Shown in pieces: positions 1-7,134 of a stretch of 64,000 bases of DNA (the stretch's first letter is position 1; every line of letters begins with the position of its first letter). Source of the stretch: DASUBV01 sp963725175 (lineage in GTDB: Bacteria; Actinomycetota; Actinomycetes; Streptosporangiales; Streptosporangiaceae). The stretch is taken from positions 3,658,001 through 3,722,000 of the forward strand of contig CAVRXH010000006.1 in NCBI GenBank assembly GCA_963725175.1, given 5' to 3'. The notes beneath the pieces were generated by a model. That model did no database searches. It saw only the letters and a program-made list of their open reading frames with translations, and was not told the DNA's origin. Position numbers and translations under genes: made by a program.

Positions 1-640
1 CCGCGTCCGGCCCGGCCGCGCTCAGCGCCGCGACGGCGGCCGCGGCCAGTGAGCCGCCCACCTGCGCCGCGCGCCGGACCACGACGGCCTTGACCCCGGC
101 CGCCGAGGCGACCGCCTCCGTCATGACCCCGGCCAGCGCGCCCTGGCGCAGGTCACCGGCGATCAGCCGGACCAGGAACTCCCGTTCCGCCTCGGTCGCC
201 TCGTCCAGGAGCGTGCGGATCAGCTGCCGCCGCTCGGCCTGGGAGCCGGGACCCGCCAGCACCCCGACGGCACCCAGCGCCGCGTCCGCCCCGGCCAGCG
301 TCAGCGACGGCTGCCGGGGGGCGGCAGCGAGCTGGCTGGCCACCCGCTCGCCGGCCGCCTGGCCTGGCGGCGTGCCAAGCAGGTCCATGATCGCGGCGTA
401 CCCGACGCCGATCTGGCGCTGCGTCAGCTCGCCGGACAAGAACGCGACGGCAACGGGAATCTCGCCCGGCGGGACCTCGCGGAGCAGCCCGGCAATCGCG
501 GCGACCTTGGCCAGCCGTCCGGGCGAGCCGGCCACGGCCGCCGAGGTTCGCACTACCTGGTCCAGCAGCATGCTGCGATTGTCTCCGACGAGCGCAGCGG
601 GCGCGTGTTGCCCCCCGGGGCCGCTGACCAGGGCGGTCAT
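1..640 (-). CDS. ATP-dependent DNA ligase, N-terminal part (runs off the window)
   Basis: Reading leftward from an ATG at 640, the frame stays open to the window edge (about 213 residues). The protein resembles the helical N-terminal domain of actinobacterial ATP-dependent DNA ligases of the LigB type: FLSGELTQRQIGVG near residue 70, then DEATEAEREFLVRLIAGDLRQ and GALAGVMTEAV. The family seals nicks in DNA using ATP. The lysine nucleotidylation motif and OB fold would lie beyond the left edge and cannot be checked. A TAG directly precedes the ATG, so no further upstream start is possible in this frame; no clear ribosome site is seen and an internal ATG at about residue 24 is an alternative. 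Confidence 0.8.
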   Translation of the reverse strand, partial: MTALVSGPGGQHAPAALVGDNRSMLLDQVVRTSAAVAGSPGRLAKVAAIAGLLREVPPGEIPVAVAFLSGELTQRQIGVGYAAIMDLLGTPPGQAAGERVASQLAAAPRQPSLTLAGADAALGAVGVLAGPGSQAERRQLIRTLLDEATEAEREFLVRLIAGDLRQGALAGVMTEAVASAAGVKAVVVRRAAQVGGSLAAAAVAALSAAGPDA

Positions 641-643
641 CTA

Positions 644-712
644 GTTAACCAGGACCAGGCGGGCCGATGGGCGGTTATGACTACTTGACCGCCGTATCGG
701 TCAGAGGTTAAC
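644..712. promoter_or_regulatory. Intergenic dyads between the ligase and DUF6114 genes
   Basis: GTTAACC (644-650) and GGTTAAC (706-712) form a widely spaced inverted pair. Between them TGACCG (686-691) and CGGTCA (698-703) form a 6-bp dyad with a 6-nt spacer. The gene pair is divergent, so these may be operator or promoter elements. No regulator can be assigned. Confidence 0.35.
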
Positions 713-728
713 TTCGCCAGATCGGGCA

Positions 729-767
729 CCTGTCGTGCAGAGTGCTACATGCACCATGCACGACAGG
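729..767. promoter_or_regulatory. Perfect 11-bp inverted repeat upstream of the DUF6114 gene
   Basis: CCTGTCGTGCA (729-739) is exactly mirrored by TGCACGACAGG (757-767) with a 17-nt loop. It lies between divergent genes, which argues for an operator or leader hairpin rather than a terminator. Confidence 0.4.
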
Positions 768-853
768 CGGGCTGCGGTCGCGGCGGCGGGGGGCGGGATG
801 GCCGGAGATCAGTGGCGGGCCGGGGCAGGACCAGGCGGCCCGGCGAGCGTTAG

Positions 854-1315
854 GTGCGCAAGATGCTAGCCGCGCGGGATGGCGAAGACCGGGATGGCGA
901 AGACAGGGACGAGCCTGCCCGGCGGCCGGGCCGGTGGCGTGGCTGGCGGCGCAGCCGCCCGTTCGCGGGCGCGCTCCTGGCCATCTGCGGCGGGGCTGAG
1001 ATCGCGGCGGTGCGGCTGTCCCTGCCGATGCGCAGCCCGCACACGATCGTGCCAGGCCTGCTGATAGCCGGGGCGATGGTGATCTGCGGTGTGCTGCTGC
1101 TGGCCTACCCGGTCCAGCGCTCCGGCTACGCCACGGTGGTCATCCTGCTGGCCGTGGCCGCCCTGTCCACGGCGCACCTCGGTGGCTACCTGGCCGGCGC
1201 CCTGCTCGGCGCGGGCGGCGGGGCCGTGGCGTTCGCCTGGGTGCCGGCGATAGCGGTTCGGCCCCGTGCCGACAGTGATGAACGGGCCGAGCGGCCGGGG
1301 ACGCGGCAGGACTGA
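854..1315 (+). CDS. DUF6114-like integral membrane protein
   Basis: A 153-residue protein with a charged N-terminus followed by three or four hydrophobic segments. The pattern RRSRPFAGALL... LLLAYPVQRSGYATVVILL... STAHLGGYLAGALLGAGGG... AFAWVP matches what I know of the DUF6114 actinobacterial membrane family, whose function is unknown. The start used is GTG at 854; ATG at 863 is in frame. The hydrophilic head contains the duplicated peptide DGEDRDGEDRD, produced by a 15-bp tandem duplication. Confidence 0.65.
   Translation: MRKMLAARDGEDRDGEDRDEPARRPGRWRGWRRSRPFAGALLAICGGAEIAAVRLSLPMRSPHTIVPGLLIAGAMVICGVLLLAYPVQRSGYATVVILLAVAALSTAHLGGYLAGALLGAGGGAVAFAWVPAIAVRPRADSDERAERPGTRQD
876..905 (+). 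repeat. Tandem duplication, 2 x 15 bp, in the DUF6114 gene
   Basis: GGGATGGCGAAGACC is repeated immediately at 891-905 with one change in the last base. It keeps the reading frame. Confidence 0.8.
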
Positions 1316-1336
1316 CTCACGCGGCAGGACTGACTA
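1301..1336. repeat. Tandem duplication, 2 x 18 bp, at converging gene ends
   Basis: ACGCGGCAGGACTGACTC (1301-1318) is repeated at 1319-1336 with one mismatch. It spans the stop region of the DUF6114 gene and reaches the end of the response-regulator gene on the other strand. Confidence 0.75.
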
Positions 1337-2000
1337 CAGCCAGCCCTTGCGCTGCGCGATCTGCACCGCCTCGGCGCGGTTGCGTGCCCGTAGCTTGTGC
1401 ATGGCGGCGGACAGGTGATTGCGGACCGTGCCCGGCGACAGGTGCAGTCTCGCGGCGATCTCGGCGATCGAGTCGTATCCGGCCGCCGCGCTCAGGACGT
1501 CGGTCTCACGGCTGGTCAGCGGGCTGTCCCCCTCGGCAAGCGTGGCGGCGGCCAGGGCCGGGTCCACCACTCGCTCGCCCGCGACCACTCGCCGGATCGC
1601 CTCCGCGAGCTGCGCGGCCGGGGCGTCCTTGAGCAGGAAGCCGCTGGCGCCCGCCGCCATCGCCGCCCGCAGGTAGCCCGGCCGGCCGAACGTCGTCACG
1701 ATCACCACCTGGCCGCCGAAGCCGTCATCGCGCAGCTGGCCGGGCCACCTCGATGCCGCTGCGGCCCGGCATCTCGATGTCCAGCACCACGACGTCCGGC
1801 TCGTGCTTACGGGCCATCGCGAGCGCCTCGTCGCCGGTCGCGGCCTGCGCGACGACCCGGATGTCCGGCTCGAGCTCCAGCAGCGCCACCAGGGCCTGCC
1901 TGACCATCGCCTGATCCTCGGCGATCATGATCTGGATCGCCGCCCGCTGCCCAGCCGCGCCCGCCCGCTGCCCGGCCCCGCCCGCTGGCTCCCCGGTCAT
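1334..2000 (-). CDS. NarL/LuxR-family response regulator, frameshifted
   Basis: Two frames together make one regulator. The first (2000 to 1725) carries the receiver start, IQIMIAEDQAMVRQAL, and the phosphoacceptor segment VVVLDIEMPGRSGIE. The second (to 1334) carries VVIVTTFGRPGYL, the conserved Lys in GFLLKDAP, and a LuxR helix-turn-helix, LTSRETDVL... HLSPGTVRNHLS. The frames join if one base is removed near 1738-1740, giving EVARQLRDDGFGGQVV. As written, the protein stops after about 91 residues. It starts in a TGATG overlap with the upstream kinase, so the two form one two-component operon. The indel may be an assembly error or real inactivation. Confidence 0.85.
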
Positions 2001-3415
2001 CAGGCCTCCCGCGCCGCGAGCGGGAGGGTGACCCGGAGCCGGAAGCCGCGGGGCGTGCCGCGCCCGGCGGCCAGGTCGCCGCCCAGCTCCCTGACCCGCT
2101 CGGCGAGGCCGGCCAGACCGGACCCAGTCGCCCGCAGCCGGGCGATCCCCGGCGCCGGCGGGTCCGGGTCGGCTGGCAGGCCGGCGGTGCCGGAAACAGC
2201 CGGGCCAGCAACGGCCCGGTCAGCAACGGCCCGGTCAGCAACAGCCGGGCCTGCCGGGGCGGGGGCAGTCTCCGTGGCTCCGTCCCGGTGGTCCCGCCAG
2301 GCAACCGCCGGCGCCGCCGGCCGGCCGCCAGGCTGCTGGTGGCCGGGGGCGCGGCCCGGGCCGTCGTCGGCGATCTCGGCCACCGCCGCGCCCTCGCTGG
2401 CCGTGATGGTGATCACCGCCGAGCTGGCCGCCGCGTGCCTGACCACGTTGGTCACGCCCTCCCTGACGGTCCAGGCCAGCACCGCGTCGACCTCCGAGGG
2501 CAGGCAGATCTCGTCGGGGGCGGAGATGGTGCAGGCGACGCCGGCTGCGGTCAGTAGCTGCCGTGCCCCGGCCAGCTCGGCGGCCAGGTCGGGCTGCCGG
2601 TAGCCGGCGACGGCCTCGCGAACGTCGCTCAGCGACTGCCGGGCGACCGTTTCCAGCTCGGCCATCTCCCGGCCGGCCCGGTCCGGGTCAGCCGGGATCA
2701 TCCGGCGGGCCAGCTCGGCCTTGAGGGTGATCAGGGACAGGCTGTGGCCGAGCAGGTCATGCATGTCCCTGGCGATCCGCAGCCGCTCCTCGGAGACCGC
2801 GATCCTGGCCAGCTCGGCCTGGGTCCTGCGCAGCGTGTGCAGCGTCTCCAGGCGGCTGCCCGCGCTGAAGGCGAAGAAGGCGGCGAGCGGCGGCAGGAGC
2901 AGCACCGTGCCGATCTGGCCCTCGGGAGCGTGCATCCGCACCGCCATGGCGAGCCCGGCGGTGACGCCGATGACGGCCCCGGCGGTGGCCGGCCATACCG
3001 ACGCGGTGAACCGGCCGCAGGCGGCGGCCGTGATGGCCAGGATGGTGAGCCAGTTCCCGCCGCCCACCTCGAACAGGGCGATGCCGAGGACGTTGATGAC
3101 CAGCAGCCATCCCCAGGGCACGGTCGCGGTGCGCTGGCTGGCCGGCCCGACGGCGATGATCGAGACCAGCGGGATGAAGACCAGGCTGCCGGCCACCAGG
3201 AAGACGTGGGCGGGGGTGACCCGGTGGGCCAGGGCGCTGACGGCGGGATCGAGCAGCGAGTAGCTGATGACCGCCAGGATGATGACCCGCCTGCCGAGCC
3301 GCCCGCGGTCGGGGAATAGCTCGTCATCGCCGTCCGGCCCTGCTGGCGGCGTGGCCTGCGTGACGACATCCGTGCCTGGCGCGGCGGCCCGCCGCAGCAC
3401 CGTGAAGGCCGACAT
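2000..3415 (-). CDS. NarL-type membrane sensor histidine kinase
   Basis: A 471-residue kinase with about five membrane segments between residues 43 and 185. The HisKA_3 dimerisation domain follows, with phosphoacceptor His219 in RIARDMHDLLGHSLS. An N-box (REGVTNVVRHA, about 316-326) and glycine boxes ADDGPG and TGSGLAGLAERV mark the HATPase domain. About 75 low-complexity residues rich in A, P, V and D are inserted between the two glycine boxes, where the ATP lid lies. Part of this insert comes from a 15-bp tandem repeat. The gene overlaps the start of its cognate regulator. No ligand-binding domain is recognisable. Confidence 0.88.
   Translation of the reverse strand: MSAFTVLRRAAAPGTDVVTQATPPAGPDGDDELFPDRGRLGRRVIILAVISYSLLDPAVSALAHRVTPAHVFLVAGSLVFIPLVSIIAVGPASQRTATVPWGWLLVINVLGIALFEVGGGNWLTILAITAAACGRFTASVWPATAGAVIGVTAGLAMAVRMHAPEGQIGTVLLLPPLAAFFAFSAGSRLETLHTLRRTQAELARIAVSEERLRIARDMHDLLGHSLSLITLKAELARRMIPADPDRAGREMAELETVARQSLSDVREAVAGYRQPDLAAELAGARQLLTAAGVACTISAPDEICLPSEVDAVLAWTVREGVTNVVRHAAASSAVITITASEGAAVAEIADDGPGRAPGHQQPGGRPAAPAVAWRDHRDGATETAPAPAGPAVADRAVADRAVAGPAVSGTAGLPADPDPPAPGIARLRATGSGLAGLAERVRELGGDLAAGRGTPRGFRLRVTLPLAAREA
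2206..2250 (-). repeat. Tandem 15-bp repeat inside the kinase ATP-lid insert
   Basis: CAGCAACGGCCCGGT occurs exactly at 2206-2220 and 2221-2235, with a degenerate third copy to 2250. It encodes the AVADR repeats of the insert. Confidence 0.8.
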
Positions 3416-3513
3416 GGCCCTACCCTGCCCCGGCAGGCGCCGGCGCGGCGGGCTTCGTGGTCATGTGCACAGGCTAGACGGCCAAAACCCCGATCGCCCC
3501 ATGGCAGGAGTAA

Positions 3514-3547
3514 GGACCCGGCCGTGACAGATGTCACGGCCGGGTCC
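3514..3547. terminator. Perfect 16-bp stem hairpin downstream of the DUF5324-like gene
   Basis: GGACCCGGCCGTGACA (3514-3529) and its exact complement (3532-3547) are separated by only two bases. The hairpin lies after the DUF5324-like gene and before the histidine kinase on the same strand. It lacks a T-tract. A transcription terminator is likely; being nearly a continuous palindrome it could also be a protein-binding site. Confidence 0.6.
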
Positions 3548-3554
3548 CGCCCGA

Positions 3555-3580
3555 GATCAGGTGCTGGGATCAGGTGCTGG
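3555..3580. repeat. Tandem duplication, 2 x 13 bp, intergenic
   Basis: GATCAGGTGCTGG occurs at 3555-3567 and 3568-3580, followed by a partial third copy (GATCAGG). It lies next to the hairpin at 3514. Confidence 0.75.
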
Positions 3581-3610
3581 GATCAGGCGGTCGTCAGGAC
3601 CTGGCGATGG

Positions 3611-4207
3611 TCAGGACCTGCGGACCCGCCCGTTGGCCTCGGCGTCGGACGTGCTGCCGTCGCCGTCCGCCAGGTGCGGCGCGGCGGTGGCGCCCGGCGT
3701 GGCCGACACCTCGCCCTCATCGGGCTCCTCGGTGACGTAGGCGAAGGTGGCGGGCCGTCGCCTCATGATCACCGCGGCGGCCGCGCTGACTGCCGCCGCC
3801 AGCATCATCGCGCCGGCGATGGTGCCCGCCACGCGGCGGCGCTTGCGGTCCGGCCGGACATCGATCTTGCGGGCCGCCGAGACCATCGCGTCAGAGATGG
3901 CCGGGGCGATGGTGTCCTGCACGGCCACGGCGGAGCGCTCCAGCCGCGGCGCCGCCCAGGACCGCACGTCATCGATGTGCGGCCTGGCCCAGGTGGCGGC
4001 ATCGTCGATGTGGGGCTTAGCCCAGGCTGCCGCCTGGTCGGCGCTGTGCCGCATTGCCTCGGTGGTGTCCTTGGCGAACGGTACCGCCTGCTTCGCCAGC
4101 GGAATCTGGTCCATGGCTGCGGGGGCCACGCGCCGGGCACGGGCCGCGGCACGATCTCGCATGCTGCCGGCGGCACCGACCGGGCGCTTCCTGGTCATAA
4201 CTGACAC
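3611..4207 (-). CDS. DUF5324-like actinobacterial protein
   Basis: A 198-residue protein with an alanine-rich amphipathic N-terminal half containing repeated units of the form WAKPHIDDAATWARPHIDD. One hydrophobic segment (about 127-147) is followed by RRRPATFAYVTEEP and an acidic tail. This layout fits the DUF5324 family found beside peptidyl-prolyl isomerase genes in actinomycetes; its function is unknown. The start is GTG at 4207, with GGGAGGA just upstream; ATG at 4198 is an alternative. It is divergent from ppiA. Confidence 0.65.
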   Translation of the reverse strand: MSVMTRKRPVGAAGSMRDRAAARARRVAPAAMDQIPLAKQAVPFAKDTTEAMRHSADQAAAWAKPHIDDAATWARPHIDDVRSWAAPRLERSAVAVQDTIAPAISDAMVSAARKIDVRPDRKRRRVAGTIAGAMMLAAAVSAAAAVIMRRRPATFAYVTEEPDEGEVSATPGATAAPHLADGDGSTSDAEANGRVRRS

Positions 4208-4367
4208 TGAGTCCTCCCGATTGTTTCGGTATCGCTATCCCACACTTCCCTCGCCAGGGCGGGTCAATCACCGGGTAGGTTGAACGAAGGGGGCTGGTGG
4301 CGTACCGCCGGCGGCCGGTAACCGTGACGTGTCAGGCCGGCGGGGCCGGCATGCGAGGATGCGTTCT

Positions 4368-4901
4368 ATGACCAACACGCTCACCGCAAAGCTGCGGACT
4401 AACCACGGGGATGTCGTCGTCCGGCTTTTCCCCGATCACGCACCGAAGACCGTGCGGAACTTCGTCGACCTGGCGGCAGGCACGCGTGAGTGGACCGACC
4501 CGCGCACCCGCAAGGCCTCGACGGCCCCGCTCTACGACGGCACGGTCTTCCACCGGGTCATCTCGGGTTTCATGATCCAGGGCGGCGATCCGCTGGGCAC
4601 CGGCACCGGCGGCCCCGGTTACCGGTTCGCCGACGAGTTCCACCCCGACCTGTCCTTCGACCGGCCCTACCTGCTGGCCATGGCCAACGCGGGACCCGGC
4701 ACGAACGGCTCGCAGTTCTTCATCACCACGGCGGCGACACCCTGGCTGACCGGCAAGCACACCATCTTCGGCGAGGTCGTCGAGGGCGTTGACGTGATCG
4801 ACGCGATCGGCGCGGTGCAGACGGGCCGCGGTGACCGCCCCGTGCAGGACGTGGTGCTGGAGTCCGTCGAGATCGCCGGCGACGGGGAATCCGCGGGCTA
4901 G
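4368..4901 (+). CDS. ppiA: Cyclophilin-type peptidyl-prolyl cis-trans isomerase
   Basis: A 177-residue single-domain cyclophilin. The catalytic signature is clear: VFHRVISGFMIQGGDP, then MANAGPGTNGSQFFIT and the conserved Trp/His stretch WLTGKHTIFGEV. It catalyses prolyl isomerisation during folding. No signal peptide is visible, so it is probably cytoplasmic. The ATG at 4368 has GAGGA upstream. Its place ahead of rhomboid, crgA and sortase matches the mycobacterial ppiA neighbourhood. Confidence 0.93.
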   Translation: MTNTLTAKLRTNHGDVVVRLFPDHAPKTVRNFVDLAAGTREWTDPRTRKASTAPLYDGTVFHRVISGFMIQGGDPLGTGTGGPGYRFADEFHPDLSFDRPYLLAMANAGPGTNGSQFFITTAATPWLTGKHTIFGEVVEGVDVIDAIGAVQTGRGDRPVQDVVLESVEIAGDGESAG

Positions 4902-4905
4902 GACC

Positions 4906-5829
4906 ATGGCAACCCCCCCACCACCGCAGGGCACCGAGCCGGGAGGCGCCGGCGGGTCAGGCGCGCAGCCATCCGCCGTGCCCACCTGCTACCGCCACCC
5001 TGGTCGCGAGACCTATGTGTCCTGCGTGCGCTGCGGCCGCCCGGCCTGCCCGGACTGCCTGCGCTCCGCGGCGGTCGGCCAGCAGTGCGTGGAGTGCATC
5101 AAGCAGGCGAACCGGGGCGGCAGGCGGCCCGCCGGAGCATTCGGGGGGCGGCCCGCCTCCGGCGCGATGGTCACCTGGACCCTGGTCGGCATCAACATCG
5201 TGTGCTACCTGGCGGAGATCTTCTTCCCGAACACGGTGGTCGATGACGGCGTCATGATCGGCCACTACGGGTCGTCGATCGGTGTCGCCAGCGGCGAGTG
5301 GTACCGGCTGATCTCCAGCGCGTTCCTGCACGAGCCGCTGAGCGACGGCACGTTCGGCATCCTGCACATCGCGTTCAACATGTGGGCGCTGATCGTGGTG
5401 GGCCCGTCGCTGGAGCGCATGCTGGGCCGGTCCAGGTACCTCGCGGTCTACCTGGTGAGCGCGCTGGGGGGCTCGGTCCTGTATTACCTGGTCGCCTCGC
5501 CGGTGGCGCCGGCGCTGGGTGCGTCGGGGGCCATCTTCGGCCTGTTCGGCGCCTGGTTCGTGCTGGCCAGGAGGCTGCGGCTGGACGGCAGGCAGATCGT
5601 CGGCCTGATCGTCATCAACCTGGTGATCACCTTCGTCATCCCCGGCATCGCCTGGCAGGCGCATGTCGGCGGGCTGATCGCCGGGGCGGCGCTGACCGCG
5701 GCGTATGTCTACGCGCCGCGGCGCAACCGGGCGCTGATCCAGGCCAGCGCGACGCTGGTCATCCTGGCGATCCTGGTCCTCGGCGTGGTGGTAAGGGATT
5801 ACCAGCTAGTGGGCGCGGTCCGGCTCTGA
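4906..5829 (+). CDS. Rhomboid-family intramembrane serine protease with N-terminal Cys-rich domain
   Basis: A 307-residue protein. The head (about 25-62) holds a zinc-binding-like set of cysteines, CYRHPGRETYVSCVRCG and CPDC...CVEC. Six or more membrane segments follow. The rhomboid active site is present: Ser in GASGAIFGLFGAW and His in HVGGLIAGA, with HIAFNMWALIVVG upstream. Rhomboids cut substrates within the membrane; the substrate here is unknown. The start is four bases after the ppiA stop. This Cys-rich fusion is common in actinobacterial rhomboids. Confidence 0.9.
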   Translation: MATPPPPQGTEPGGAGGSGAQPSAVPTCYRHPGRETYVSCVRCGRPACPDCLRSAAVGQQCVECIKQANRGGRRPAGAFGGRPASGAMVTWTLVGINIVCYLAEIFFPNTVVDDGVMIGHYGSSIGVASGEWYRLISSAFLHEPLSDGTFGILHIAFNMWALIVVGPSLERMLGRSRYLAVYLVSALGGSVLYYLVASPVAPALGASGAIFGLFGAWFVLARRLRLDGRQIVGLIVINLVITFVIPGIAWQAHVGGLIAGAALTAAYVYAPRRNRALIQASATLVILAILVLGVVVRDYQLVGAVRL

Positions 5830-5851
5830 GCCGGACCCGCCCGCCGGCGGC

Positions 5852-6097
5852 CTAGTGCCATTTGGTGGAGAGCACAACCCCGCCGACCAGGAAGCCGAAG
5901 CCCACCACGAGGTTCCAGCTGCTGAGCGCGCTGATCGGCAGCGAGCCGTTGCTGACGTAGAACGTGGCGATCCAGGCCAGGCCGACCAGCAGGCAGCCCA
6001 GCATGGTGGGCGCCAGCCACCGCGGACTCACCTTCGACTTAGTCGAACGTGGCGGTGGGGTGTAGACAGCCTTGGTTCTGGTGCGGGACTTGGGCAC
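5852..6097 (-). CDS. crgA: Cell division protein CrgA
   Basis: An 81-residue protein with a basic head (VPKSRTRTKAVYTPPP) and two membrane segments, WLAPTMLGCLLVGLAWIATF and NLVVGFGFLVGGVVLS, separated by a short loop. This is the CrgA layout. CrgA helps place FtsZ and PBPs at the septum in actinobacteria. The GTG at 6097 is chosen because GGAGAAG precedes it; an upstream extension to 6166 lacks similarity. The gene is convergent with the rhomboid gene. Confidence 0.9.
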   Translation of the reverse strand: MPKSRTRTKAVYTPPPRSTKSKVSPRWLAPTMLGCLLVGLAWIATFYVSNGSLPISALSSWNLVVGFGFLVGGVVLSTKWH

Positions 6098-6237
6098 GGT
6101 CTTCTCCTGCTCGACTCGCCGGCCTAACGCCGTAAGCGTAGTTGCTCTGGCGGCCCTGCGTATCATGCCGCCGCGCTAGCCGCCGTTACGGCCGGGGAAG
6201 CGCTAAGCTGCGAGCACATGAGTCACTCAGAGTGAAA

Positions 6238-6247
6238 GTGATATCAC
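6238..6247. promoter_or_regulatory. 10-bp palindrome just upstream of the sortase start
   Basis: GTGATATCAC is a perfect palindrome ending four bases before the GTG of the sortase gene, inside the crgA/sortase divergent region. It may be an operator, but the short length makes chance possible. Confidence 0.25.
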
Positions 6248-6250
6248 GCT

Positions 6251-6964
6251 GTGCACCATCATGCGGTGCCCAGGCGCTCCGTCTTCGGCCGCGCCGGGCT
6301 GAGCCAGGTCGCCTGGCGGCCGGTGCTGCGGGTCACGGGAGAGCTGCTGCTGACCGCGGGTGTCATCGTCGCGCTGTTCCTGGCCTACATGTTCTGGGGC
6401 ACCGCCTTGCGGGAGAGCCAGGCGCAGCGCCAGTTCGCCAGCGAGCTGGGCAGCCAGTGGGCCGCCACCAGCCTGTCCGCGCTTGGCAGCCCCGGCCACC
6501 TGGTGACCGGCCGCCCGTTCGCGTTCATCAGGATCCCGGCCTTCGGCAGGAACTGGCGGTTCGCCATCGTCCAGGGCACCGGCCTGGCCCAGCTTGCCCT
6601 CGGTCCCGGTCACGTGCCAGGCACCCAGCTCCCCGGCCAGCGCGGCAACTTCGCGGTCGCCGGCCACCGGGTCACCGCGGGCAACCCGTTCTGGAGCGTG
6701 CCGAGGCTGCGCCGCGGCAACCTGGTCTACATCCAGACCATCAACGGCACCTATGAGTACAAGATCCTGGGCAAGCCGACCTGGGTACCGCCTGGCGATA
6801 CCGCCATGCTCGCCGCGGTGCCCGGCCATCCGGGCCGCTGGCCGCACCGGCGGCTGATCACCCTGATCACCTGCGACCCGGCCTGGTCGGGGACGAGCCG
6901 CGTGGTGGCCACGGGCGAGCTGATCCACAAGTGGCTGCGGCTGCCCGCGGTGGAAGGGAGCTGA
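6251..6964 (+). CDS. Class E sortase
   Basis: A 237-residue protein with one N-terminal membrane anchor (about 30-50). The sortase catalytic residues are His139 in VAGHR, Cys208 in LITCDP and Arg217 in SGTSR. The TLxTCxP motif and location beside crgA and pknB fit actinomycete class E (housekeeping) sortases, which attach proteins to the cell wall. It starts with GTG at 6251. A small membrane protein gene follows after three bases. Confidence 0.9.
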   Translation: MHHHAVPRRSVFGRAGLSQVAWRPVLRVTGELLLTAGVIVALFLAYMFWGTALRESQAQRQFASELGSQWAATSLSALGSPGHLVTGRPFAFIRIPAFGRNWRFAIVQGTGLAQLALGPGHVPGTQLPGQRGNFAVAGHRVTAGNPFWSVPRLRRGNLVYIQTINGTYEYKILGKPTWVPPGDTAMLAAVPGHPGRWPHRRLITLITCDPAWSGTSRVVATGELIHKWLRLPAVEGS

Positions 6965-6967
6965 GCG

Positions 6968-7123
6968 ATGTACGGCTGGCTATGGCGGCAACTGCCCGGC
7001 GGGCGGACGGCCAGGACCGCGCAGCTCGCGATGCTGGCGCTGGCCGTCCTGGCCCTGCTCTGGCTCGTCGTCTTCCCGTGGGCCTCGATCCACCTGCCGG
7101 TGGACCAGGCCGGCATCGGCTGA
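6968..7123 (+). CDS. Small single-pass membrane protein of the sortase locus
   Basis: A 51-residue product, MYGWLWRQLPGG..., with one hydrophobic segment, MLALAVLALLWLVVFPW. It starts three bases after the sortase stop and is therefore probably co-transcribed. Short proteins of this shape, ending in an FPW-containing segment, follow the sortase gene in many actinomycetes. The function is unknown. Confidence 0.7.
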   Translation: MYGWLWRQLPGGRTARTAQLAMLALAVLALLWLVVFPWASIHLPVDQAGIG

Positions 7124-7134
7124 CCGGGCCAGCC

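Noticed and set aside
3524..4204. Long open frames on the strand opposite the DUF5324-like gene and opposite most other genes
   Set aside because: In DNA this GC-rich, antisense frames stay open by chance. Their products are Arg/Pro/Gly-rich without family motifs, while the opposite strand encodes recognisable proteins.
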